Origin: Planomonospora sp. ID82291
GTDB taxonomy: Bacteria > Actinomycetota > Actinomycetes > Streptosporangiales > Streptosporangiaceae
Length of the DNA: 64,000 nt
NCBI RefSeq assembly: GCF_015711645.1
Contig: NZ_JABTEX010000002.1
Span: forward strand, 806,001 to 870,000
Direction of reading: 5' to 3'
Shown: positions 27,579 through 37,307 of the stretch, in pieces
Layout: the number at the start of each line of letters is the position of its first letter
How positions within the stretch are numbered: the stretch's first letter is position 1
Made by a program: the position numbers and the translations under genes
The notes under the pieces: model-generated
Told to the model about the DNA's origin: nothing
The model's database searches: none
What the model saw: the letters and a program-made list of their open reading frames with translations, nothing else

Positions 27579-29620
27579 ATGGGCATGCGGAGCATCTACG
27601 TGGCCGGTCTCGGTCCGGGGGACGGGCGGCAGATCGTCGAGCTCGGGCTGATGGAGCTGCTGACCCGCCGGGTCGGCCGCATCGGGGTGTTCCGGCCGAT
27701 CACCCGGAGCGAGCGCGCCTCCGAACTCCTCGACGACCGGTACCACCCGGTCGCCTCGGCGATCGGGGTGACCTCCGAGGACGCCGCCGAGATCTACGCC
27801 CAGCAGGGCGCGGAGGAGCTGATCGGGCGGCTGGTCGCCCGTTTCCACACGCTGGAGCGCGAGTGCGACGCGCTGCTGGTGCTGGGCAGTTCCTTCGCCA
27901 CCGACGACCTCCCGCGCGAGCTGGCCTTCAACGCCCGCCTCGCCGCCGAGTTCGGCGCCCCGGTGATCGTGGTGGTCGGCGCGCACGCGGACTCCGCCGA
28001 CGAGATCTCGATGGAGATGCGCACCGGCTACCAGGTCTTCTCCGACCTGGGCTGCACGGTCCTGGCGGTGATCGCCAACCGGGTGCCGCCCGAGATGACC
28101 GTGGAACCCGAGCTGCCGGTGCCCTTCTACGTCATCCCCGAGCACCCGTCGCTGTCGGCGCCGACCGTCGGCCAGGTGGCGCAGGCCGTACAGGCCAAGC
28201 AGATCCAGGGGGAGGAGGACGGGCTGCGCCGGGACGTGACCGGGTTCGTGTTCGGCGGCGCGACGATCCCGCTCTTCCTCTCGCACCTGGTGGACGGGGC
28301 GCTGGTGATCACCCCCGGCGACCGGTCCGACCTGCTGCTGGCCTCGCTGGCCGCCGAGGCGGCCGGGACGGCCCGCCCCTCCGGGGTGGTGCTCACGCTG
28401 GGCGAGGAGCCCACCGCCAACGTGCGGGCGCTCACCGCGCGGCTGGCCCCCGGCATGCCGGTGCTGGCGGCCGCCGACGACAGCTTCACCGTGGCCACCA
28501 CCCTGGCCGGGCTGGAGGGGCGGCTCGGCGCGGACAACCCCCACAAGATCGAGACGGCGCTCGGCCACTTCGACGCGCACGTCGACACCGCCGGCCTCGC
28601 CGACCGCATCGAGCTGGCCCGTTCCAAGCGCGTCACCCCGATGATGTTCGAGCACACCCTGCTGGAGCGGGCGCGCTCCGACCGCAGGCACATCGTGCTG
28701 CCCGAGGGCGAGGAGGACCGCATCCTGCGGGCCGCCGACGTCCTCGTCCGCCGCGGCATCGTGGACCTCACCCTGCTGGGCCGCGAGGACCTGGTCCGGC
28801 GGCGGATCGCCGACCTCGGCCTCGACCTGGACGGGGTGGCCGTGACCGACCCGCTGACCTCGCCGCTGCGCGACGCCTTCGCCGAGGAGTACGCCGCGCT
28901 CCGGGCGCACAAGGGCATCACCCTGGAACGGGCCAGGGACGTGGTCACCGACGTCAACTTCTTCGGCACGATGATGCTGCACCGGGGCGAGGTGGACGGC
29001 ATGGTCTCCGGCGCCGCGCACACCACCGCCGCCACGATCCTGCCCGCCTTCCAGATCGTCAGGACGGTCCCGGGCACCTCGATCGTCTCCTCGGTGTTCT
29101 TCATGTGCCTGGCCGACCGGGTGCTCGTCTACGGCGACTGCGCGATCAACCCCGACCCGGACGCCGGGCAGCTCGCCGACATCGCGATCTCCTCGGCCCG
29201 TACGGCGGAGCGGTTCGGCGTCGAGCCCCGGATCGCGATGCTGTCGTACTCCACCGGGCGCTCGGGCAGCGGCGCGGACGTCGACAAGGTCCGCGAGGCC
29301 ACCGCCATGGTCGCCGAGCGGGCACCGGACCTGCTGGTGGAGGGGCCCATCCAGTACGACGCGGCGGTGGACCCGCGCGTCGCCGAGGCCAAGCTGCCCG
29401 GCTCGCAGGTGGCCGGGCGGGCGACCGTACTGATCTTCCCGGATCTGAACACCGGCAACAACACCTACAAGGCGGTGCAGCGCTCGGCCGGGGCGGTCGC
29501 CGTCGGCCCGGTCCTGCAGGGTCTGCGCAAACCGGTCAACGACCTGTCGCGGGGCGCGCTGGTCACCGACATCGTCAGCACGGTGGCCATCACCGCCATC
29601 CAGGCTCAGGGAGAAGCCCG

Positions 29621-29624
<4 letters not shown>
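27579..29624 (+). CDS. pta: Phosphate acetyltransferase
   Basis: A 681-residue long-form enzyme interconverting acetyl-CoA and acetyl phosphate. The N-terminal P-loop-like and DRTGG regulatory parts cover about residues 1-330, and the catalytic PTA_PTB domain about 360-680, with HIVLPEGEEDRILRAAD, GMVSGAAHTTA and SYSTGRSGSG. ATG 27579 and ATG 27585 are both possible after gcggggg. Its stop overlaps the ackA start (ATGA), the standard coupled pair for acetate overflow and acetyl phosphate pools. Confidence 0.95.
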
Positions 29625-30790
<1,166 letters not shown>

Positions 30791-31023
30791 AAGGCGTCTA
30801 CCTACAGTGGATGGATGAAATCCGCCGGGAGAAGCCCAGGGGACGCGAACCACTGCCAACCGGTGGTCGTGGGGCATACTTCATGCAGTCGGGCGGTCGC
30901 CCAGCGTCGCGGGGGCGCGCTGGGCGGGTCATCCGCCGGGCGGGTGCGCCGGTACGGCGGGCGGGAGCCGTACCGGCGCGCGGGTCGGGCCGTTGAGTCG
31001 AGCCGTTGAGGCCGGAGGCGCGA

Positions 31024-31073
31024 GGCCGTCCGACCGCGGGGCCGTCCGACCGCCGGGGCCGTCCGACCGCCGG
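31024..31073. repeat. Triple 16/17-bp tandem repeat at the aldehyde dehydrogenase 3' end
   Basis: Copies at 31040-31056 and 31057-31073 are identical 17-mers (ggccgtccgaccgccgg). The first copy (31024-31039) lacks one base. The array ends 3 bp from the stop of the convergent aldehyde dehydrogenase gene. Confidence 0.88.
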
Positions 31074-31076
31074 GGC

Positions 31077-32510
31077 TCAGCCCAGGCGGGCGATGGACTT
31101 GTACTCCAGGTAGGAGGCCAGGCCCTCGGGGCCGAGCTCGCGCCCGAGGCCGCTGCTCTTGAACCCGCCGAACGGGGAACTGGTCTCGATCATGAAGAGG
31201 TTGACGCCGTAGGTGCCGGTGCGCACCTGGCGGGCCACCTCCATGCCGCGCTCGGTGTCGGCGGTCCACACCGTGCCCGCCAGGCCGTAGTCGCTGTCGT
31301 TGGCGATGCGGACCGCGTCGGCCTCGTCCTCGTAGGGGATCACGGTCAGGACCGGGCCGAAGATCTCCTCGCGGGCGATCCGCATCTCGTTGGTGGCGCC
31401 GGCGAAGACGGTCGGGGCGACGTACCAGCCCCGGTCGAGGGGGCGCTCCAGGCCGCCGACGACCGGCTTGGCGCCCTCGTCGATGCCGATCCTGATGTAG
31501 TTCTCCACCCGCTCCTGCTGGCGCTGGGCGACCAGCGGGCCGATGCCGGTGGCCGGGTCGGCGGGGTCGCCGACCGGCATGCCCCGCACCATCGCCGCGA
31601 CCGCGTCCACGACCTCGTCGTAGCGGTTGCGGGAGGCGAGGATCCGGGTCTGCGCGACGCACGCCTGGCCGTTGTTCATCAGCGAGGCGATGGCCAGGAA
31701 GCCCGTCGCGGAGGACAGGTCGCAGTCGTCCAGGATGATCGCGGCGGACTTGCCGCCGAGTTCCAGGGTGCAGCGCTTGAGCTGCTCGCCGCAGATGCTC
31801 CCGATGCGGCGGCCGGCCGCCGTGGAGCCGGTGAAGGCGACCTTGTCCACGCCGGGGTGGGAGACCAGGTGCTCGCCGGCCTCGCGCCCGGCGGCGACGA
31901 TGTTGACGACGCCGTCGGGGATCCCGGCCTCCTTGACCATCTCGGCCAGCAGGTAGGCGTCGAGCGGGGTCTCCGGCGCGGGCTTGACCACGATCGTGCA
32001 GCCCGCGACGAGGGCGGGGGCCAGCTTGATCATGATGACGAACTGCGGGACGTTCCACGGGACGATCGCGGCGACCACGCCGACGGGCTCGCGCCGTACG
32101 GTCACCGGGCCGAACGTGCCGGGCCGCTCCTCCTCCACGGGGAAGGTCGCGCCGAGCTCGGCGTAGTACTGCAGCATGCCGAGCGGCTGGGGGGCCTGGG
32201 CCATCTGGGAGAAGGTGATGGGCGAGCCCATCTCCTCGGTGATGATCTCCGCCATCTCGCCCTGCCGGGCCGCGTAGAGCTCGGCGAGCCTGCCGACGAC
32301 GGCGGCGCGCTCGGCCATCGTCATCCGGGGCCACGGGCCGTGGTCGAAGGCCTGGCGGGCGGCGGCCACCGCGCGGTCCATGTCGGCGGGGGTGCCGTCG
32401 GGGACGCGGCCGACGACCTCCTCGGTGTGGGGCGAGACGACGTCGATGGTCCCGGTGCCCGCCGGGGCCACCCAGTCGCCTCCGATGAACAGCGTGTCGT
32501 GCTGGCGCAT
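31077..32510 (-). CDS. NAD(P)-dependent aldehyde dehydrogenase
   Basis: A 477-residue ALDH superfamily enzyme. Catalytic residues are visible: the general-base Glu in TLELGGKSA near 255, and the nucleophile Cys in NNGQACVAQTR near 289. The cofactor loop is in AFTGSTAAGRRI, with PWNVPQ as the Asn oxyanion region. The C-terminal SPFGGFKSSGLGRELG is typical. Substrate is not readable. A good ribosome site (ggaggcaag) precedes ATG 32510. An imperfect palindrome 40-60 bp upstream could bind a TetR-type regulator. Confidence 0.93.
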   Translation of the reverse strand: MRQHDTLFIGGDWVAPAGTGTIDVVSPHTEEVVGRVPDGTPADMDRAVAAARQAFDHGPWPRMTMAERAAVVGRLAELYAARQGEMAEIITEEMGSPITFSQMAQAPQPLGMLQYYAELGATFPVEEERPGTFGPVTVRREPVGVVAAIVPWNVPQFVIMIKLAPALVAGCTIVVKPAPETPLDAYLLAEMVKEAGIPDGVVNIVAAGREAGEHLVSHPGVDKVAFTGSTAAGRRIGSICGEQLKRCTLELGGKSAAIILDDCDLSSATGFLAIASLMNNGQACVAQTRILASRNRYDEVVDAVAAMVRGMPVGDPADPATGIGPLVAQRQQERVENYIRIGIDEGAKPVVGGLERPLDRGWYVAPTVFAGATNEMRIAREEIFGPVLTVIPYEDEADAVRIANDSDYGLAGTVWTADTERGMEVARQVRTGTYGVNLFMIETSSPFGGFKSSGLGRELGPEGLASYLEYKSIARLG

Positions 32511-32551
32511 GATGTCTTGCCTCCTGGTGGGCGGACCGGGGCCGGTGTTTT

Positions 32552-32569
32552 CGAGCGAGTGCTTGCTCG
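32552..32569. promoter_or_regulatory. TetR-type operator candidate upstream of the aldehyde dehydrogenase
   Basis: CGAGCGAG-TG-CTTGCTCG is an inverted repeat with 7 of 8 arm positions matching, 42 bp before the ALDH start codon. Confidence 0.4.
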
Positions 32570-32921
32570 GACAGTGTCATGCGGAAGGAACGGCTTCACA
32601 AGGCCTGCCGCCCAGGAGACCGAATCAGGTTCTGTCGATGATGGCAAGGGGGCCTCCGCCGGGCTCGCCGGTGTTCCGCACTCGCCCGCCGGGAAGGCGG
32701 CCGGAGCCGTACCCTCGTGTCATGCCGTGACGCGTCCTCGACCGGCGAAAGGCCGCCTCCTTGCCCTGGTCTGACGGCATGTCCGGAAATTTTGTCCAAA
32801 TCTCGCAAACTGGTAGACAGTCCATCAAAGGTGTATGAGTTCCACGGTTCCGGTGGCGGGCGTGAAGATCGTCTTCTATAGTTTCGCTCGGTCCGCAAGG
32901 TGCTCTGGAGGTGAGCGAAGC
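32570..32921. other. Divergent intergenic region between aldehyde dehydrogenase and peptidase-like gene
   Basis: About 350 bp without a supported gene. Nearest the peptidase-like gene (32770-32890) it is relatively AT-rich (tccaaatctcgcaaactgg, tctatagtttcg) and probably holds its promoter. tctata at 32876 could be a -10, but no matching -35 is clear. Confidence 0.45.
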
Positions 32922-33833
32922 GTGCGACCGAGCCGCCCGGCGGTGCTGGGTGTCCTGCTCGCGGCGCTCCTGCTGACCCCCGCGATGGCAGGGGCGAGCG
33001 CCGGGTACGCCACCAGACCCGACCCGGAGGCCCAGCTGAAGAAGCTGACGGCCGAGGCGGGCAAGCTCAACAAGCTCTACCGCGGCCAGGTGCAGACCCT
33101 GGAGGACGCCCGGGTCAAGGCCAAGAAGGCCACCGAGACCGCCAGGAGCCTCAAGCGCGCCCTGGCCACCGCGCAGACCGACGTGGTCCGCTTCGCCCAG
33201 ACCACCTACATGGGCGGCCCGCTGGACAGCGGCAGCCTGCTGGGCTTCGAGGGCGACGCCGGAACCGTCCTCGACCAGGCCGCGGCCATGTCCTACCTCG
33301 CCAGCCGGCGCGCCACCCAGCTCATCCGGGTCAAGGAGCTGATCGCGGAGGCCAGGAAGGCCGAGAAGAGGGCCGCCGCCGAGATCACCAGGCTCCAGCG
33401 GGACATCGCCCGGCTCAAGAAGGACCGCGTCCGGATCGAGACGCTCCTGGCCAAGTACGGTTTCCAGCAGCCGTCGGGGAGCGCCGGCCTGACCGCCCGC
33501 ACGGTCACCATGCGCAACCTGGTGCTGCAGAACTTCCCCATGCCCTACAGCTACGGCTGCCTGCGCCCCGGAGACCCCGGCGACCACGGCAGCGGCCGGG
33601 CCTGCGACTTCATGATGAGCTCCGGCGGCCGGGTCCCCACCCCCGACGCCAAGGCCCGCGGCGACCGCCTGGCCCAGTGGGCGATCGACAACGGGCAGCG
33701 GCTCGGCGTGATGTACATCATCTGGCAGCAGCGGTACTACGACGTGCGGACCGGCGCGGGCTGGCGGATGATGTCCGACCGCGGCGGCAACACCGCCAAC
33801 CACATCGACCACGTGCACATCTCGATGTTCTGA
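32922..33833 (+). CDS. Secreted coiled-coil protein with LAS-type metallopeptidase-like C-terminal domain
   Basis: A 303-residue protein. A signal peptide (VLGVLLAALLLTPAMAGASA) is followed by a Lys/Ala-rich coiled coil (about 35-175). The C-terminal domain (about 190-303) contains HGSGRACD, an exact HxxGxAxD motif, and a C-terminal HVHI: the zinc-ligand arrangement of LAS/VanY-type peptidoglycan peptidases. The domain resembles the family I know as ARB_07466-like. A wall peptidase or binding role outside the cell is inferred. GTG 32922 has ctggagg upstream; the frame open to 32835 lacks a site. Confidence 0.8.
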   Translation: MRPSRPAVLGVLLAALLLTPAMAGASAGYATRPDPEAQLKKLTAEAGKLNKLYRGQVQTLEDARVKAKKATETARSLKRALATAQTDVVRFAQTTYMGGPLDSGSLLGFEGDAGTVLDQAAAMSYLASRRATQLIRVKELIAEARKAEKRAAAEITRLQRDIARLKKDRVRIETLLAKYGFQQPSGSAGLTARTVTMRNLVLQNFPMPYSYGCLRPGDPGDHGSGRACDFMMSSGGRVPTPDAKARGDRLAQWAIDNGQRLGVMYIIWQQRYYDVRTGAGWRMMSDRGGNTANHIDHVHISMF

Positions 33834-33866
33834 CCGGGCGGGCCGGGAGAGGGAGGACCGGCCCCC

Positions 33867-34589
33867 TCACGCGTCCGGCGGGCCGGAGCGGTCGAGGTCG
33901 AGGGCGGCGGCCAGGTCGCGCAGGCATTCGTCGAAGACGGGCGCCATGTCGGTGTAGGCGAAGTCCAGCTGGTGCAGGACCTCCATGCACAGCAGGCCGT
34001 ACAGCCGGATCCAGCACGACAGGAAGACGTGGGCGGCCTCGGGCGGCAGCCGTCCCCCGATGGCGGCGGAGTAGGCGGCCAGCTGCTCGCGCAGGGACGC
34101 GGGCAGGCCGGCCGGGTCGGGGACGGGGAACGGCCGCGTCCGCCACAGCTCGACCACGAGGTCCAGCAGGATCCGCTCGAACCGCAGGGCGGCCTGGTGG
34201 CGCGCCGAGTCCGGCCGCCGGTCGGGCGGGGCGACCGGGCTGGCGAAGATCCAGCCGAACTCGGCGGGGTGGGCGGTGGCCCAGGCGCGCATGGCGCGGC
34301 AGGCGGCCAGTATGCGGTCGCCGAGCGGCGCGTCGTCACGGGCGTCGCGGGCCTGTTCCATCGCGGCGGCCAGTTCGCGGAAGAAGTCGGCGGTCACCGC
34401 GCCGACCAGCTCGTCGTGGCCGGCGTAGTAGTGGTAGAGGGCCGGACCGCTCATGCCGACCTGCCGGGCGACCGCGTTGACGGTCACCGCGGCCGATCCC
34501 TGCTCGACCAGCAGTTTGCGCGCCGCCGCGTGGATCTCCTCCAGCGTGGCCTGGCGCAGCCTCTGCCGTCTGCTGGTGCTCGCGGTCAT
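33867..34589 (-). CDS. TetR/AcrR-family transcriptional regulator
   Basis: A 240-residue regulator. The N-terminal helix-turn-helix (about 12-58) contains TVNAVARQVGMSGPALYHYY, and the larger C-terminal ligand domain includes ADFFRELAAAMEQA, as in the TetR_C_13/WHG-type group. ATG 34589 follows gaggagtgacg; an upstream in-frame ATG would reach toward the promoter and is less likely. It diverges from the siderophore-interacting protein operon, with a perfect palindrome between them as its probable operator. Confidence 0.9.
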   Translation of the reverse strand: MTASTSRRQRLRQATLEEIHAAARKLLVEQGSAAVTVNAVARQVGMSGPALYHYYAGHDELVGAVTADFFRELAAAMEQARDARDDAPLGDRILAACRAMRAWATAHPAEFGWIFASPVAPPDRRPDSARHQAALRFERILLDLVVELWRTRPFPVPDPAGLPASLREQLAAYSAAIGGRLPPEAAHVFLSCWIRLYGLLCMEVLHQLDFAYTDMAPVFDECLRDLAAALDLDRSGPPDA

Positions 34590-34646
34590 CGTCACTCCTC
34601 TTGTCGCTTCCTCGGCCGCCGTTGACATCCTAGGGCATCTATGTTT

Positions 34647-34681
34647 CCTTAATGGCTCTAAAGAATCTAGAGCCATTAAGG
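34647..34681. promoter_or_regulatory. Perfect 14-bp inverted repeat, TetR operator candidate
   Basis: CCTTAATGGCTCTA and TAGAGCCATTAAGG flank a 7-base spacer (aagaatc). The palindrome lies between the TetR gene and the divergent operon and ends on the ribosome site of the small membrane ORF. Confidence 0.8.
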
Positions 34682-34688
34682 AGAGAGT

Positions 34689-34796
34689 GTGGAATCTCAT
34701 CCGTGGTGCATCGGCCTCGCGGCCGTGGTGCTCGTCACGGCCGTGTGGTGGGGGCTGTCCAGAGCGGCCCGCGTCCGGCGGCGCAAGGACTCCTGA
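34689..34796 (+). CDS. Candidate 35-residue single-pass membrane peptide
   Basis: GTG 34689 opens a 35-codon frame reading MESHPWCIGLAAVVLVTAVW, then WGLSRAARVRRRKDS. This is one hydrophobic helix (about residues 7-26) with a positively charged C-terminal tail, so the tail would be cytoplasmic. An aaggaga ribosome site lies directly upstream and the stop is one base before the ATG of the siderophore-interacting protein, indicating translational coupling. Codons are G/C-ended throughout. No homologue is known to me; an anchor or partner for the flavin reductase is only a guess. Confidence 0.6.
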   Translation: MESHPWCIGLAAVVLVTAVWWGLSRAARVRRRKDS

Positions 34797-34797
34797 C

Positions 34798-35541
34798 ATG
34801 GCCCGCACGATGCGCGACCGCCTGTTCGGCAAGTACGCCATGGAGGCGACCGTCACCGTCGCCGAGCAGGTCACCCCCGCCATGCGCCGGATCCGGCTGG
34901 AGACCGACCGGCCCGTCGCCTTCCCCTACACCCCCGGCCAGCACATCAGGATCCAGCTGAAGGACCCGCTGTCGGTCTCGGGCATCCTGCGCCCGGCCGA
35001 GACCTTGCGCACCTACACGATCTGGGAGCTCGGCCCCGACCGGAAGGCGATCGAGTTGCGCGTCCACCTGTACGCGGGCGACGGCATCGGCCTGACGTGG
35101 GCGCGGGCGGCCCGGCCCGGTGACCGGACGGCCTTCTGGTGGCCGCAGGGCGACTTCTTCACCCGCGAGGCCGACTTCCACGTGTTCATCGGGGAGGAGA
35201 CCGCCGGTGCCGCCTTCGGGCCGATGATCCGGGCGCTGGAGGACTCGGCCGAGGTGTACGGGGTCCTGGAGGGCGAGTCCCCTGAACACGACCTGCCCAT
35301 GCCCGGGGCGCGGCCGCTGCGCCGCGTCCACCGCCACGGCGCCCCCGCCGTCTCCTCCCGGGTGCTGCTCGACGCCGTGGCCGGGCTCGACCTGCCGGGC
35401 AACGCGGGGGCCGCCTACGTGGCCGGGGAGGCCAGGACCTGCCAGATGGTGCGCGACTTCCTGGTGCGCGAGCGCAACTGGCCGCGGGCCTCGATCACCA
35501 CCAAGCCGTTCTGGGCCCCGGGCAAGCGGGGCCTGCACTGA
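34798..35541 (+). CDS. Siderophore-interacting protein (flavin-dependent ferric-siderophore reductase)
   Basis: A 247-residue ViuB/SIP-family protein. The N-terminal FAD-binding barrel has PGQHIRIQL and ETLRTYTIWEL, and the C-terminal NAD(P)H-binding SIP domain has FIGEETAGAAF and YVAGEARTCQMVRDFL. It ends KPFWAPGKRGLH. Such proteins release iron from imported ferric siderophores. ATG 34798 is one base after the small membrane ORF; no iron box is seen here, and control appears to be by the divergent TetR. The next gene starts 19 bp on. Confidence 0.92.
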   Translation: MARTMRDRLFGKYAMEATVTVAEQVTPAMRRIRLETDRPVAFPYTPGQHIRIQLKDPLSVSGILRPAETLRTYTIWELGPDRKAIELRVHLYAGDGIGLTWARAARPGDRTAFWWPQGDFFTREADFHVFIGEETAGAAFGPMIRALEDSAEVYGVLEGESPEHDLPMPGARPLRRVHRHGAPAVSSRVLLDAVAGLDLPGNAGAAYVAGEARTCQMVRDFLVRERNWPRASITTKPFWAPGKRGLH

Positions 35542-35560
35542 CCGTCAAGGAGACACGCAC

Positions 35561-36700
35561 GTGAAAGCGATCATCGTGGGAGGCGGCATCGGCGGACTCG
35601 CCGCGGCCGTCGCCCTTCACCGGCGCGGCTGGCAGGTGGACGTCCTCGAACGCGCCGCGGAGTTCACCGAGGTGGGCGCGGGTCTGACCGTCCAGCCCAA
35701 CGGCCTGCGCGCGCTGGACGTCCTCGGCCTGGGCGACCGCCTGCGCGCCGGCGGGCCGGCCGACCCGCCGGCGGGCATTCGCAGCAGGAAGGGGGACTGG
35801 CTGATCCGCAACGACATCGACGGCCTCAGACGGCGCTTCGGCCCGTGGGCGACCGTGCACCGGGCCGACCTGGTCGACCTGCTGAGAGCGGCCGTGCCGC
35901 CCGAGGCCCTGCGGCCCGGCATCGAGGTCCACCACGTGAAGCCCGACGGCACGGTCCACCACAGCGGCGGCGCCTCCACCGCGGATCTTGTGGTGGGCGC
36001 CGACGGCGTGCACAGCGTGACCCGGCGCTCCCTGTGGCCGCACGCGGCCGGGCCGCGCTACGTCGGCTACACCGCCTGGCGCTTCATCGCCCCGCCTCAG
36101 CCCGTCGAGGGAAGCGCGGAGACCTGGGGCAGGGGGGAACGGTTCGGGTACGTGCCGATGCCCGACGGCCGGGTCTACTGCTATGCGATGGCCAACGCGC
36201 CGGCGGGCTCCCGTCTCGGTCCGGCCTCGCTGCGCCGGCGCTTCGCGGGCTGGCACCACCCCGTCCCCGCGCTGCTCGACTCCGCGCAAGCGGAGGCGGT
36301 GCTGCAGCACGACGTCTGCGAGCTGCCGGCACTGCCGACGTACGTCTCCGGGAACGCCGCCGTTCTCGGAGACGCCGCCCACGCCATGACCCCCAACCTG
36401 GGACAGGGCGCCTGCCAGGCGCTCGAGGACGCGGTCACGCTCGCGCACGCGGTGGACGCCCTCGGCGTGCGCAGGGGACTTCAGGCGTACGACCGCGCCC
36501 GCAGGCCGCGCACCCAGCTGATCGTTCGCCGCTCCCGTCAGGCCGGCGCCGCCGCGCACTGGACCTCCGCCCCGCTGACCACTCTGCGGGACGCCGTCCT
36601 CCCCCTCCTGCCGGACGCGCTCCTCGGCCGCTCGCTCGCCCCCGCCTACACCTGGACCCCCGGGGAGAAAGGCCTCCCATGCGCCTCCCACGCCTCCTGA
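35561..36700 (+). CDS. FAD-dependent monooxygenase
   Basis: A 379-residue class A flavoprotein hydroxylase. The FAD-binding GGGIGGLAAAVAL starts at residue 8, the second motif is DLVVGADGVHS, and GDAAHAMTPNLGQGACQALE is the third. The family oxidises aromatic and related substrates; which one is not readable. GTG 35561 follows aaggaga. It is in the TetR-controlled operon, 19 bp after the siderophore-interacting protein, and its end overlaps the next membrane-protein gene by 22 bp. Confidence 0.92.
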   Translation: MKAIIVGGGIGGLAAAVALHRRGWQVDVLERAAEFTEVGAGLTVQPNGLRALDVLGLGDRLRAGGPADPPAGIRSRKGDWLIRNDIDGLRRRFGPWATVHRADLVDLLRAAVPPEALRPGIEVHHVKPDGTVHHSGGASTADLVVGADGVHSVTRRSLWPHAAGPRYVGYTAWRFIAPPQPVEGSAETWGRGERFGYVPMPDGRVYCYAMANAPAGSRLGPASLRRRFAGWHHPVPALLDSAQAEAVLQHDVCELPALPTYVSGNAAVLGDAAHAMTPNLGQGACQALEDAVTLAHAVDALGVRRGLQAYDRARRPRTQLIVRRSRQAGAAAHWTSAPLTTLRDAVLPLLPDALLGRSLAPAYTWTPGEKGLPCASHAS

Positions 36701-37131
36701 TCGTCCTCGTCGGAGTGATCACGGCGGTCAGCGCCGTCCTCGCCGACCTCGTCATCCCCGACCTGGCGGCGCAGCATGCCTTCAACCCGGCCTGGCCGCC
36801 CCACGCCAAGTTCCACGACGCCCAGTACATGGTGATGACCGTGCTCCTCGGCCTCATCGGCCTGGTCCTCGCGCTGCGGCGGGGCCGGGACGCGCGCGCC
36901 GGGCTGCTGTGCGCGGCCGCGGTGCTGGCCGTCCCCTGGCTCGGCATGGCCGGCGCGCTCCTCTTCCCCGGCACCGCCACCTACGACCCGGAGTTCGCCG
37001 AGCGGACCGTCTTCGTCCTCGGCCTGCACGGGCAGGTGTTCATGGCGATCGTCCTGCTGCTGATCCTGTCGGGCGCGGCAGCGGCGATAGGGCGCATGCC
37101 CGCAGGCCCCGCCGTCCCGAGGAGGCGGTGA
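36679..37131 (+). CDS. Small four-helix membrane protein of unknown function
   Basis: A 150-residue protein with about four hydrophobic segments: RLLIVLVGVITAVSAVLADL, MVMTVLLGLIGLVLAL, LLCAAAVLAVPWLGMAGALLF and FMAIVLLLILSGAAAA. HAKFHDAQYM follows the first helix and resembles the DUF6640-type group I recall, but this is not certain. It overlaps the monooxygenase end by 22 bp, so it is translated with it. A role in the same oxidation pathway is possible but unsupported. Confidence 0.75.
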   Translation: MRLPRLLIVLVGVITAVSAVLADLVIPDLAAQHAFNPAWPPHAKFHDAQYMVMTVLLGLIGLVLALRRGRDARAGLLCAAAVLAVPWLGMAGALLFPGTATYDPEFAERTVFVLGLHGQVFMAIVLLLILSGAAAAIGRMPAGPAVPRRR

Positions 37132-37307
37132 TCGCCTAGCGGGGCCCGCAGCGCATCGACCACGTGTCGGGCCGGAGGGGGCGGGGACGAGGCTTCGCCT
37201 GGTGGCCGATGGGCGGGGACCGTCCGTCCGGAGAGGCGCCGCGGTCATCTGTACGGCACGGGCGATCCGTGCGAGTCTGTCCGCACCCAGAAGGCGATCA
37301 AGGACGG

